Shown here: one piece after another, positions 50,035-58,469 of the stretch | Numbering within the stretch: position 1 is the stretch's first letter | Layout: every line of letters starts with the position of its first letter | Origin: Bradyrhizobium sp. 190 | GTDB taxonomy: Bacteria > Pseudomonadota > Alphaproteobacteria > Rhizobiales > Xanthobacteraceae | DNA: 64,000 nt | Reading direction: 5' to 3' | NCBI RefSeq assembly: GCF_023073415.1 | Contig: NZ_JADPJL010000063.1 | Coordinates: forward strand, 1-64,000 | Translations under genes and position numbers: made by a program | Notes under the pieces: model-generated | What the model was told of the DNA's origin: nothing | The model's database searches: none | The model's input: the letters and a program-made list of their open reading frames with translations, nothing else

Positions 50035-51180
50035 ATGCTGCACAATCGCCCAGTATTCGATGAAGAGCACGCACTGTTGCGCGAAAGCGTACGCCGCTTT
50101 GCGGCAACTAAGATACAGCCGCACTTTCGGGAATGGGAAAAAGCAGGGATCATTGACCGCTCGCTCTGGCCGGCAGCCGGCGAGGCGGGCCTGCTCTGCC
50201 CCCAGGTGCCGGAGCAGTATGGCGGCATCGGCGGTGATTTCCGTCACAACGCCATTGTCATCGAAGAGCTTGCCTATTCCGGGTTTGCGGGACCTGCGAC
50301 CGACTTTTCAGTGCATAGCGACGTCTGCTGCGGTTATCTGCTGCATTACGGCACTGAGGACCAGAAGAAGAAATGGCTGCCGCGCATGGTCGCCGGCGAG
50401 ACCGTGTGCGCCATCGCGATGACCGAGCCCGGCACCGGCAGCGACCTGCAGGGCATTCGCACGCGCGCGATCCGCGACGGCGACGAATACGTCATCTCCG
50501 GCCAGAAGACGTTCATCTCGAACGGACAGATGTGCGATCTCGTCATCGTGGTCGTCAGGACCAACCCGGACGGCGGGTCGCGCGGGATGAGCCTCATTCT
50601 GGTCGAGACCGAGCGCGAAGGCTTTCGCCATGGCCGCAACCTCGACAAGCTCGGCCATCTCTCCTCCGATACGTCAGAACTGTTCTTCGATCAGGTTCGA
50701 GTTCCCGTCAGCAACCTCCTCGGATCGGAAGGCGGAGCCATGGCCGCGCTGATGAGCGAGTTGCCGCAGGAGCGCCTGACGATCGCGCTTCACTCGATCG
50801 CCTCCGCACAAAAGGCGTTCGACATCACCAAGGATTATGTCGGAGAGCGCAAGGCGTTCGGGCAAGCTATCGGAACTTTTCAGAACACGCGCTTCAGGCT
50901 GGCCGATCTCAAGGCCGATCTTGCGGTCGGATGGGCCTATGTGGATCAGTGCCTAGCCCAACATGTTCGCGGGGAACTCACGACCTATGCCGCCTCGACC
51001 GCAAAGTTATGGACTACCGAGATGCACGGAAGGCTGGTCGATCAGTGCCTGCAGTTCTTCGGCGGTTACGGCTTTATGCGCGAATACGAGATTTGCCGCC
51101 TGTTTGCGGATGCGCGGGTGCTGCGCATCTATGGCGGGACGTCGGAAATCATGCGCGAGCTGATTTCGCGCAACCTCTGA
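50035..51180 (+). CDS. acyl-CoA dehydrogenase, LCAD type (second)
   Basis: A 381-residue flavoprotein starting 23 bp after the BKACE stop. Blocks: LLCPQVPEQYGGIGGDFRHN, VCAIAMTEPGTGSDLQGIRT, VISGQKTFISNGQMCDLVIV, CLQFFGGYGFMREYEICRLF and LRIYGGTSEIMRELISRNL. The canonical C-terminal Glu is Gly (YGGTSEI), and the base is expected at the Glu of SELPQERLTIALHSIAS, as in long-chain enzymes. It is clearly a paralogue of the gene at 46176. Two LCAD-type enzymes in one operon suggest two different desaturation steps. Last gene of the operon; converges on the third dehydrogenase 19 bp away. Confidence 0.92.
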   Translation: MLHNRPVFDEEHALLRESVRRFAATKIQPHFREWEKAGIIDRSLWPAAGEAGLLCPQVPEQYGGIGGDFRHNAIVIEELAYSGFAGPATDFSVHSDVCCGYLLHYGTEDQKKKWLPRMVAGETVCAIAMTEPGTGSDLQGIRTRAIRDGDEYVISGQKTFISNGQMCDLVIVVVRTNPDGGSRGMSLILVETEREGFRHGRNLDKLGHLSSDTSELFFDQVRVPVSNLLGSEGGAMAALMSELPQERLTIALHSIASAQKAFDITKDYVGERKAFGQAIGTFQNTRFRLADLKADLAVGWAYVDQCLAQHVRGELTTYAASTAKLWTTEMHGRLVDQCLQFFGGYGFMREYEICRLFADARVLRIYGGTSEIMRELISRNL

Positions 51181-51199
51181 CGCGCGCGCGGCTGGCGGA

Positions 51200-52384
51200 T
51201 CAATAGCTCTTCGGCAAGTCGAGCACTTTCTCGGCGATGAAACTCAGAATCAGTTGCTCCGTGATCGGCGCGAGGCGGGTAATCGCGACTTCGCGGAACA
51301 ACCGCTCGACGTGGTACTCCTTGGCGTAGCCGAAGCCGCCATGGGTCATGATGGCCTGCCACGCCGCGTCGTGACCGGCGCGCGCGCCCAGAAACTTCGC
51401 GCTGTTGGCTTCGGCGCCGCACGGCTTGCCGTTGTCATAGAGCCAGGCGGCACGCGCCGCCATCTGCCATGCCGCCTCCAGATACATCCAGCGCTCGGCC
51501 AGCGGATGTTGAATGCCCTGGTTCTGACCGATCGGACGATCGAACACGATGCGTTCCCGCGCGTAACGCGTCGCCCGACGTAGCGAATCCTGCCCGATCC
51601 CGATCGCCTCGACCGCGATCAGTATCCTTTCAGGGTTGAGGCTGTGCAGGATGTAGGAAAAACCCTTCCCTTCTTCGCCGATCCGGTCCGCTTCCGGAAT
51701 AAACAGGCCATCGATGAAGATCGCGTTGGAGTCCACCGCCTTGCGGCCCATCTTCGGAATACGGCGGACTTCGATCTTCGAACGATCGAGATCGGTGTAG
51801 AAGATGGTGATGCCGTCGGTCGGCCGTTTGCAGTCCTCGAACTTGGTGGTCCGCGTCAGCAGCATGATCTTGTTGGCCACCTGCGCGGTCGAGGTCCAGA
51901 CCTTCTGCCCGTGAACGCGGTAGCCACCGGGGACCTTTTCGGCAAAGGTCTTGATGCGGGTGGTGTTCAACCCAGCATCCGGCTCGGTGAAGCCGAAGCA
52001 GCATTGGTCTTTGCCTGAAACGAGCGGCGGCACCCAGCGTCGTTTCTGGTCGTCCGTTCCCTTCACGACAATCGGATGCGGTCCAAACAGGTTGATATGC
52101 ACTGATGATGCCGACGTCATGCCGCCGCCGTGGCTTGCCACCTCATGCATCATGATGGCGGCCTCGGTCACGCCCAGACCGGAACCGCCATATTCCTCCG
52201 GCATGGTGATGCCGAGCCAGCCGGCATCCGCCATGGCACGGTGGAATTCTTTAGGAAACTCGCCGTCGTCATCGCGCGCCAGCCAGTATTCGTCATCGAA
52301 GCGGGTGACAACGGCACGGACGCCCTCGCGAATGGCGGCATGATCTTCCGGTACATCGAGCTGGTTGGAGAACGATCTATCCAT
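51200..52384 (-). CDS. acyl-CoA dehydrogenase (third)
   Basis: A 394-residue flavoprotein from ATG 52384, overlapping the lyase stop by 8 bp. Blocks: WLGITMPEEYGGSGLGVTEA, QCCFGFTEPDAGLNTTRIKT, VHGQKVWTSTAQVANKIMLL, IMTHGGFGYAKEYHVERLFR. The base is expected at the Glu of SLNPERILIAVEAIGIG, again the LCAD-like position; the C-terminal motif is degenerate (RLAPITEQLILSFIA). The long frame to 52696 is rejected because it has no family similarity there. It forms a minus-strand operon with the CitE-like lyase and MaoC genes. Confidence 0.9.
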   Translation of the reverse strand: MDRSFSNQLDVPEDHAAIREGVRAVVTRFDDEYWLARDDDGEFPKEFHRAMADAGWLGITMPEEYGGSGLGVTEAAIMMHEVASHGGGMTSASSVHINLFGPHPIVVKGTDDQKRRWVPPLVSGKDQCCFGFTEPDAGLNTTRIKTFAEKVPGGYRVHGQKVWTSTAQVANKIMLLTRTTKFEDCKRPTDGITIFYTDLDRSKIEVRRIPKMGRKAVDSNAIFIDGLFIPEADRIGEEGKGFSYILHSLNPERILIAVEAIGIGQDSLRRATRYARERIVFDRPIGQNQGIQHPLAERWMYLEAAWQMAARAAWLYDNGKPCGAEANSAKFLGARAGHDAAWQAIMTHGGFGYAKEYHVERLFREVAITRLAPITEQLILSFIAEKVLDLPKSY

Positions 52385-53258
52385 TGGGACTGCCCTCCCC
52401 GACGGAAGCCAGCGTTCGGCGCGCGGCGACCAGATGCGGCATGTCGTACATCTTGCCGTCGATCCCAACCGTTCCGATCTCGGGATTAGCGGCGAATGCG
52501 GCGACGACGCGGCGCGCATGTTCGAGATCGGCTTCCGACGGCGTGAAGCAGGTATTGATGGTTGCGACCTGATCGGGATGAATCGCGATCCGACCGACAA
52601 ATCCGTCACGGCGTGCGATCTTGCAGCTTTCCGCAAGTCCGTTCTGATCCTTGAAATCCGCATACAGGGTTTCAAGCGCTGCGGCGCCGGCCGCACCGGC
52701 AGCGAACAGACATTGCGCCCGCGCCACCTGATAAGGGAACGTCCAGCTTCCGTCCGCTTCCTTGTTGGTGAGCGCGCCCAATGCCGCGCCCAGATCCTCC
52801 GCGCCCCAGGTCATCGCCACCAGGCGCTTGTTCTTGCGCGCATAGCCGTTGAATCCGATCATGGCGGCCGGCGTTTCGGTCGCGACGACCAGCAGCTTGA
52901 CATGGCCGGGCGTGATGCCCGTGGCCACCTCCAGGACGTCGACATAGTGCGAGACGAGATCGACATCCTCGATGCCGTTGACCTTGGGAACCAGAATGCC
53001 GTCGAGCCCCGGGCGGACCACCGCCGCCAGATCTTCAAGCGTAAGGCCCGTGCCGAACGGGTTGATCCGAACCAGGAACGACCAGTCCGCCTCCCCGCTC
53101 CCCAGAAGCGCCTTGACGGCATCACGGGCAAAGGCCTTTCGGCCCGGCGCAACCGAGTCCTCCAGATCGAGGATCAGCACGTCGGCGCCGACGCCGGTGG
53201 CCTTGGCGTATTTCCGTTCGCTGTCGGCCGGCACGAAGAGAAGCGAGCGCAGCCTCAT
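52377..53258 (-). CDS. CitE/HpcH-family CoA-ester lyase (second copy)
   Basis: A 293-residue paralogue of the lyase at 26750. Motifs: RLRSLLFVPADSERKYAKAT, DVLILDLEDSVAPGRKAFAR, FLVRINPFGTGLTLEDLAAV, DGILVPKVNGIEDVDLVSHY, LLVVATETPAAMIGF and MTWGAEDLGAALGAL. It likely cleaves a malyl- or citramalyl-type CoA ester produced by the MaoC hydratase encoded just upstream. Its ATG overlaps the MaoC stop (ATGA), and it overlaps the dehydrogenase start by 8 bp. Confidence 0.87.
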   Translation of the reverse strand: MRLRSLLFVPADSERKYAKATGVGADVLILDLEDSVAPGRKAFARDAVKALLGSGEADWSFLVRINPFGTGLTLEDLAAVVRPGLDGILVPKVNGIEDVDLVSHYVDVLEVATGITPGHVKLLVVATETPAAMIGFNGYARKNKRLVAMTWGAEDLGAALGALTNKEADGSWTFPYQVARAQCLFAAGAAGAAALETLYADFKDQNGLAESCKIARRDGFVGRIAIHPDQVATINTCFTPSEADLEHARRVVAAFAANPEIGTVGIDGKMYDMPHLVAARRTLASVGEGSPNG

Positions 53259-53707
53259 TTTGGTTGCCTCATCATCAACGCGTTCCTGCGGCAGTAGACC
53301 ACTTCCTCATCGCGCTGATTGAACCCGCGATGCTCGAACGTCACGATGCCCTGCGTCGGACGCGACTTGCTTTCGCGCAAGGATACGACCTTGGTCTCAG
53401 CGCGCAACGTATCGCCGCCGAATACGGGCCGCGGAAACTTCGTGTCCTCCATTCCCAGATTTCCGACGGTGGTGCCCAACGTCGTATCCTGCACCGACAA
53501 TCCGATGATGAGGCCTAGCGTGAAGATCGAGTTCATCAGCGGTTTGCCGAACTCGGTTCCCTTGGCATATTCGTGGTCGATATGAACCGCCGCCGGATTG
53601 TAGGTCAGCGACGAGAACAGGATGTTGTCCATGTCAGTCACGGTGCGCCGGATTTCATGGACAAACGTCTGTCCGACAGAAAATTGTTCGAAGTAGAGCC
53701 CCGCCAT
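53255..53707 (-). CDS. MaoC-family hydratase (mesaconyl-CoA-hydratase-like)
   Basis: A 150-residue hot-dog protein. Marks: MAGLYFEQFSVGQTFVHEIR, the dyad region LTYNPAAVHIDHEYAKGTEF, GKPLMNSIFTLGLIIGLSVQ, TTLGTTVGNLGMEDTKFPRP and FGGDTLRAETKVVSLRESKS. Single hot-dog MaoC proteins paired with CitE lyases hydrate mesaconyl- or methylcrotonyl-type CoA esters. It is the intact counterpart of the deleted gene at 27612. First gene of the minus-strand operon; the oxidoreductase gene with site 5 diverges 129 bp away. Confidence 0.87.
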   Translation of the reverse strand: MAGLYFEQFSVGQTFVHEIRRTVTDMDNILFSSLTYNPAAVHIDHEYAKGTEFGKPLMNSIFTLGLIIGLSVQDTTLGTTVGNLGMEDTKFPRPVFGGDTLRAETKVVSLRESKSRPTQGIVTFEHRGFNQRDEEVVYCRRNALMMRQPK

Positions 53708-53805
53708 TTGTTGCCTCTTGCTGGATCTCGGGGGTGAATAAGACGGCCTGCGCCGCGCAAGGACTTCCTTGTCTTCGACCGGTTTTCTATCGTATTGTCA
53801 ATTCG

Positions 53806-53818
53806 TACACAAGTGTAC
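53806..53818. promoter_or_regulatory. putative MarR operator, site 5
   Basis: TACACAAGTGTAC, preceded by G: almost perfect 14-bp palindrome. It lies 18 bp upstream of the oxidoreductase start and 98 bp from the divergent MaoC start. Confidence 0.7.
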
Positions 53819-53836
53819 TATTTGGGAGGATCCGCT

Positions 53837-54850
53837 ATGCACGCCGACATGAACCGGCAGGTGCGGCTCGTCGCGCGGCCACAGGGGATACCGCAGGCCG
53901 AGCACTTTGCGCTGGTAACGGAGCCGGTGGCCGCTCCCGGCGCCGGAGAAATCCTGATCCGGAACCGCTACCTCTCCGTCGACCCGGCCCAACGCGGATG
54001 GGCCAATGATGAAGGAAACTACAGCGCGCCGGTGCCGCTCGATACCCCGATGCGCGCGCTCACCGTCGGTGAAATCATCGAGAGCAACGCGCCAGAGTTT
54101 CAAACCGGCGAATTCGCGTATGGTTGGTTCGGCTGGCAGACCTACTGCGTTGCAACACCGGGCGCCGTGCTACGCCGCGTTCAACCTTCAGCCCTGCCCC
54201 TCAGCGCCAATGTGAGCCTGCTCGGCATCAACGGCCTCACGGCCTATCTCGCCTTGCACGGTCTTGGCGACCCAAAGCCAGGCGAACATGTTCTGGTATC
54301 CACCGCGGCCGGCAGCGTAGGCAGTTTTGTCGGGCAACTCGCGCAGATCGCGGGTTGCCGCGCTGTCGGGCTTACCAGTTCGGCTGAGAAGGCTGCGCTC
54401 GCACAAGCCCGCTACGGCTATCAGGACATGATCAACTATCGCGAAATCGCCGACCTTCCGGCGGCGATCCGCGAGGCATGCCCTGATGGCAACGACATCT
54501 TCTTCGACAACACCGGTGGCTCGATCGCCGATGCCGCCATCCGCTCCATGCGGCTGCGCGGCAGGATCATCCAGTGCGGCACGGCGGCCAACGCCTCCTG
54601 GACACCTGTTCCCACGGGCCCGCGTCCCGAGCGGGAGGTCCTGACCCGCCGCCTGCGATGGTCGGGCTTCATCATCTTCGATCACCTCAGTGAATTCGAA
54701 ACCGCGGCGGCTCGCCTGACGCAGTTCGCACTCGACGGGAAGATCGTCCACGACGAGGAAATCCTCCCTGGACTCGAACATGCTCCCGGCGCGATTGCCC
54801 GGCTCTACCGAGGAGAAAACCACGGCAAGCTGATCATTGCCGTCGACTAG
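53837..54850 (+). CDS. NADP-dependent MDR-family oxidoreductase (CurA/PTGR-like)
   Basis: A 337-residue protein from ATG 53837 (GGGAGGA 6 bases upstream). It has the zinc-free medium-chain fold: RYLSVDPAQRGWANDEGNYS, LTVGEIIESNAPEFQTGEFA, LGINGLTAYLALHGLGDPKP, LVSTAAGSVGSFVGQLAQIA, and GNDIFFDNTGGSIADAAIRS. The SVDP..RGW and FDN.GG motifs are those of curcumin reductase and prostaglandin reductase types, which reduce alpha-beta double bonds of ketones or acyl-CoAs. Here it may act as an enoyl-CoA or enone reductase. Monocistronic, under site 5. Confidence 0.87.
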   Translation: MHADMNRQVRLVARPQGIPQAEHFALVTEPVAAPGAGEILIRNRYLSVDPAQRGWANDEGNYSAPVPLDTPMRALTVGEIIESNAPEFQTGEFAYGWFGWQTYCVATPGAVLRRVQPSALPLSANVSLLGINGLTAYLALHGLGDPKPGEHVLVSTAAGSVGSFVGQLAQIAGCRAVGLTSSAEKAALAQARYGYQDMINYREIADLPAAIREACPDGNDIFFDNTGGSIADAAIRSMRLRGRIIQCGTAANASWTPVPTGPRPEREVLTRRLRWSGFIIFDHLSEFETAAARLTQFALDGKIVHDEEILPGLEHAPGAIARLYRGENHGKLIIAVD

Positions 54851-54861
54851 GTAACTGGATG

Positions 54862-55737
54862 CTACGCGCTCGCCTTCCGCTTCATCACTTCGGGCAGCGT
54901 TGAACGATGGAAGCCTTCAAACGGCACGCTGCGGCTATGTGGTTCCAGCTTCCATGTCGTGCGCGCATTCGGCGTTCCGCCATCGACGCGAAGGCAGGAG
55001 CCGGTGATATAGGCGCCTGCCGGCGAAAGCAGGAAGATGATGGCGGCGGATATTTCCGCCTCGGTTCCGAAACGCTGCAGCGGCACGCGCTCGGTGAAGT
55101 CGTGCAGTTTCTTCTGCATTTCCGGCGTGTAGGTATCGAAGCCGCTCGACACGATGCCGCCGGGCGCCACCGCATTCACGCGCACCCCCGATCCCGACCA
55201 TTCGCAGGCGGCCGTTTCGGTCAGAGTCAGCATGCCGCCACGCGCCGCCGCCGAATGGCCGAACTCGGGCCAGCCATGCCAGATGTCGGCGATGATGTTC
55301 ACAATCGCGCCGCCATTGGCCTCCATCCAGCGGTTATAAACTTCGCGCATGAAAATGAAGCCGCCGGTCAAATTGTTGCGCACGACCGCCTCGAAGCCCT
55401 TGGTGGAGATCGCCTTCAGCGGCGAACGAAACTGACCGCCGGCGTTGTTGACGAGGCCGTCGATGCGGCCGTATTTCGCGAGCACCGCGTCGATGGCGGC
55501 CACGACCATCGCGTCGTCGCGGATGTCGCAGGCGTGAGCCATCACCTGCCCGCCATCCTCCTCGATCTCCCGCTGTACTTCCGCAAGCTTCTCGACCGTT
55601 CGACCCAGGATCGCCACGTTCGCGCCGAGCGCGGCGAGTTCGTGGGCCGTGCAGCGCCCGATTCCGCTGCCACCGCCGGTCACGATGATCGTCTGCCCCT
55701 TGAACAGATCCGGCCTGAACACGGACTGATATGGCAT
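54862..55737 (-). CDS. SDR of the 2,4-dienoyl-CoA-reductase-like group
   Basis: A 291-residue protein from ATG 55737 (GGGAG 9 bases upstream). Motifs: FKGQTIIVTGGGSGIGRCTA, VAILGRTVEKLAEVQREIEE, GLVNNAGGQFRSPLKAISTK, AIVNIIADIWHGWPEFGHSA, AARGGMLTLTETAACEWSG and ITGSCLRVDGGTPNA. The usual YxxxK is absent; as in dienoyl-CoA reductases a Ser takes that place (HSAAARGG), but the Lys has become Arg. That change could alter catalysis. Site 6 lies 91 bp upstream, shared with the divergent crotonase. Confidence 0.85.
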   Translation of the reverse strand: MPYQSVFRPDLFKGQTIIVTGGGSGIGRCTAHELAALGANVAILGRTVEKLAEVQREIEEDGGQVMAHACDIRDDAMVVAAIDAVLAKYGRIDGLVNNAGGQFRSPLKAISTKGFEAVVRNNLTGGFIFMREVYNRWMEANGGAIVNIIADIWHGWPEFGHSAAARGGMLTLTETAACEWSGSGVRVNAVAPGGIVSSGFDTYTPEMQKKLHDFTERVPLQRFGTEAEISAAIIFLLSPAGAYITGSCLRVDGGTPNARTTWKLEPHSRSVPFEGFHRSTLPEVMKRKASA

Positions 55738-55827
55738 CGTCTCGTCTCCCTGACGTCTTGTCGCTATCTTGCGGCCTTTGTTGCCGGCGCCGCTGGAGGC
55801 TCCACCGAGCATTGCGCTCGATTATGG

Positions 55828-55840
55828 TACACTATATTAC
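55828..55840. promoter_or_regulatory. putative MarR operator, site 6
   Basis: TACACTATATTAC, preceded by GG. The left half GTACACTA is perfect; the right half is degenerate. It lies in the divergent region between SDR and crotonase genes. Confidence 0.55.
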
Positions 55841-55858
55841 TATCTGTCATCAAAGACA

Positions 55859-56683
55859 ATGAACGATGGGAGCGCAGCCGTGACGCAACCGAAAACGATC
55901 AAAATCGAGGCCCGTGGCGCGATCGAGATACTGACCTTGAACCGCCCCGACCAGCTCAACGCCGTCACACCAGACATGATCGCGGAACTGACCGACCATT
56001 TCTCGGCGCTTCATGACCGGCCGACGACGCGCGTCGTGATCCTGCGCGGCAACGGACCGGAATTTTCCGCCGGAGCCGAACTCGGATCGGACGCATTTTC
56101 CGCACCCGGCAAGGGACGGCCGCAGCGCCAGCTCAAGATGCAGCAAAACTATTCCGGCGTGATCCGCTTGATGCGATCCTGCCCGCAGCCGATCATCGGC
56201 CTCGTCCATGGCGCCGCATGCGGTGCCGGCTTCTCCTTCCTGCTGGCCTGTGACGTCCGTTTCGCCGCACCGGATGCACGGATGAATGCCGCCTATATCC
56301 GCATCGGCGTTGGCGGCTGCGACATGGGGTCGGGCTACCTCCTGCCCCGGCTGGTTGGCCTTTCCGTCACCTCGGAACTGTTGCTGACGGGCCGCTTCCT
56401 CAAAGCCGAGCGCGCAAGGGCGATCGGGCTGGTCAGCGACATCGTTCCCGCCGATGAACTGCTTGCCAAGGGAATTGAATTCGCCTCCGAAATGCTGCGT
56501 GTTTCTCCCATGGGACTGCGACTGACAAAGCAGGCCCTCAACGTCCTCATCGACGCCCCGAGCCTGGATGCCGCACTCATGATGGAAGACCGGCAGCAGG
56601 TGATCCTGCTGGAGACGAACGATCATGCAGAGGCGGTCGCAGCATTTCGCGAGAGGCGCGACCCGTCCTACTCCGATCAATAA
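55859..56683 (+). CDS. enoyl-CoA hydratase/isomerase family protein
   Basis: A 274-residue crotonase from ATG 55859, or 267 residues from GTG 55880, which has GGGAG 7 bases upstream. Motifs: IEILTLNRPDQLNAVTPDMI, NGPEFSAGAELGSDAFSAPG, GLVHGAACGAGFSFLLACDV, AAYIRIGVGGCDMGSGYLLP and AVAAFRERRDPSYSDQ. The CoA-binding loops are intact, but the catalytic Glu positions are Gly/Asp-rich (GAGFS, GGCDMG), as in isomerases or unusual hydratases. Single gene under site 6. Confidence 0.87.
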   Translation: MNDGSAAVTQPKTIKIEARGAIEILTLNRPDQLNAVTPDMIAELTDHFSALHDRPTTRVVILRGNGPEFSAGAELGSDAFSAPGKGRPQRQLKMQQNYSGVIRLMRSCPQPIIGLVHGAACGAGFSFLLACDVRFAAPDARMNAAYIRIGVGGCDMGSGYLLPRLVGLSVTSELLLTGRFLKAERARAIGLVSDIVPADELLAKGIEFASEMLRVSPMGLRLTKQALNVLIDAPSLDAALMMEDRQQVILLETNDHAEAVAAFRERRDPSYSDQ

Positions 56684-56706
56684 CCAGGACGGATGCCGCC
56701 TCTGCG

Positions 56707-58335
56707 CTACTTCGTTTCGGCAAATGTCGCAGCTATCTCCTTCAGCCTGAACTTCTGAATCTTGCCGCTGGCGGTGCGAGGAAGGTCGGCGATGGCCTCG
56801 ACGCGCTCCGGCCAGAACTGCTTCGCCATCTTGCAGTCGCTCAAATAGGCTTGCACCGCGGCCAGATCGATGGTGCTGCCGGGTCGTGGAACGATGAAGG
56901 CGCAGCCGCGCTCACCGAGCCGCGCATCTGGAAAACCAACCAAAGCGACTGCGGCCACGGCAGGGTGCTTGTAGAGCAGGTTTTCGACCTCGACGACCGG
57001 CACGTTTTCCCCGCCCCTGATCAGGATGTCCTTCACCCGGCCCGAGATGCGGATGTAGCCGTCCTCGTCCATGTAGGCGAGATCGCCGGAATCGAACCAT
57101 CCCTCGCTGTCGAAGGTCTGCAGCTCCGGCCGCTTGTAGTAGCCCTTGAACATCTGGGCGCCGCGAACGAGCAACCGTCCCGATTGGCCGGCGGGCACCG
57201 GCCCGCCCTCGAGATCGACAATCCGGACTTCCATCCCATCCTGCGCCCGGCCATCCGTTGTGGCCGATTTTTCTCCCGCCCGCGAAGGCTCGGTGAGCGT
57301 GCCCGACAGAATCTCGGTCATGCCCCAGAGCGAACAGACCTTGAGACCGAGTTCGTTGGCTGCCCGTTCGATCAGCACGGAAGGGATCGGCGCGCCGCCA
57401 CACAGGAACGAGCGCAGGTCCTTCGGATGGGGAGCGCCCGCCTTCACGGCCTCGCAGATATCGCTCAGGAACGGCGTCGAGGCGGCGGTATAGGTAACGC
57501 CTTCACGCGCCATCAGGCCGACGCCGTGTTTGGGCTCCCACACGTCCTGAAGGATCATCGTGCCGCCAAGATAGACCGAGAGCAGAACGATTGCCGCATA
57601 CCCCGTCATGTGGCCGACCGGCGAGGCCACCAGCAGGACATCGCTGGAATCGAGGCCGAACCTGCCCGTCAGCGCCTTGCAGCAGGCAATCAGCGAGTTC
57701 GAGGTGTGCATGACGCCCTTCGGCTCGCCCGTCGTGCCCGAGGTGAACATCAGGACAGACATGTCATCGGGAGCCAGGCCCACAGGAAGCTTTCCGGGAT
57801 CGGACGCCAGCAGCGCGCGCTCGAAACTGTCGGGTCCATCTCCGTCGACGACGATCACATGTTGGAGATCGGGCAGATCGCCGCGCATACCCTGCGCCAT
57901 CGCCGCGTAGTCGAAGCCGCGATAGGTCTTCGGAACGATGAAAACCTTGGCCTTGCAGAAATTCAGGATGTAGACCAGCTCGCGCTCCCGCAGGATCGGC
58001 ATCACCGGATTCATCACGGCGCCGATCTTGCTGCAGGCGAAGGCGGTGACGACGAACTCCCACCAATTAGGAAGTTGCACCGTCACAATGTCACCGCGTC
58101 CAATACCGAGCCGCAGCAGTGAGGTGGCGGCGCGATTGGCGCGGCTTTCCAGCTCCTTGTAGGTCAAACGAAGCGCCTGCGCGCGATCCGCCCGATCGGC
58201 GACGACCGACACCTTGTCGGGTGCCTTGGCCACCGCCTCGGTAAGAAGCTGATCAACGGTCTTGTCGAGCCAGTATCCGGCTTCCCGGAAACCGGCGGGA
58301 GACGTATCGCGCTTGGCAGCGGTTGCGGTCATCAT
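56707..58335 (-). CDS. AMP-dependent CoA ligase (AliA-like)
   Basis: A 542-residue ligase. Motifs: LMFTSGTTGEPKGVMHTSNS, CSLWGMTEILSGTLTEPSRA, GWFDSGDLAYMDEDGYIRIS, GRVKDILIRGGENVPVVEVE and LPRTASGKIQKFRLKEI with the catalytic Lys. The segment VTVQLPNWWEFVVTAFACSK, IGAVMNPVMPILRERELVYI closely recalls R. palustris cyclohexanecarboxylate-CoA ligase AliA and the related CaiC/FadK group. That fits the BadH/BadI-like genes. Monocistronic, with site 7 51 bp upstream. Confidence 0.85.
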   Translation of the reverse strand: MMTATAAKRDTSPAGFREAGYWLDKTVDQLLTEAVAKAPDKVSVVADRADRAQALRLTYKELESRANRAATSLLRLGIGRGDIVTVQLPNWWEFVVTAFACSKIGAVMNPVMPILRERELVYILNFCKAKVFIVPKTYRGFDYAAMAQGMRGDLPDLQHVIVVDGDGPDSFERALLASDPGKLPVGLAPDDMSVLMFTSGTTGEPKGVMHTSNSLIACCKALTGRFGLDSSDVLLVASPVGHMTGYAAIVLLSVYLGGTMILQDVWEPKHGVGLMAREGVTYTAASTPFLSDICEAVKAGAPHPKDLRSFLCGGAPIPSVLIERAANELGLKVCSLWGMTEILSGTLTEPSRAGEKSATTDGRAQDGMEVRIVDLEGGPVPAGQSGRLLVRGAQMFKGYYKRPELQTFDSEGWFDSGDLAYMDEDGYIRISGRVKDILIRGGENVPVVEVENLLYKHPAVAAVALVGFPDARLGERGCAFIVPRPGSTIDLAAVQAYLSDCKMAKQFWPERVEAIADLPRTASGKIQKFRLKEIAATFAETK

Positions 58336-58386
58336 CTTTCCCTCCTGCGGCGGATTTTTCCGAATTCTATGTTCGGATTAATATCG

Positions 58387-58399
58387 TTCACTAGTGTAC
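58387..58399. promoter_or_regulatory. putative MarR operator, site 7
   Basis: TTCACTAGTGTAC; the core CACTAGTG and right half are perfect. It lies 51 bp upstream of the CoA ligase on the minus strand. Confidence 0.7.
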
Positions 58400-58469
58400 C
58401 TTATTCTGAGTTACGATAGTTTGCAACAGGTCAAGATTGTCGCTCCTGCGGCATCTCGCAAGCGGCGGC

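Noticed and set aside
51200..52696. 498-codon version of the third acyl-CoA dehydrogenase
   Set aside because: The extra 104 residues lie antiparallel-free inside the lyase gene in another frame and have no family similarity; ATG 52384 gives the normal length.
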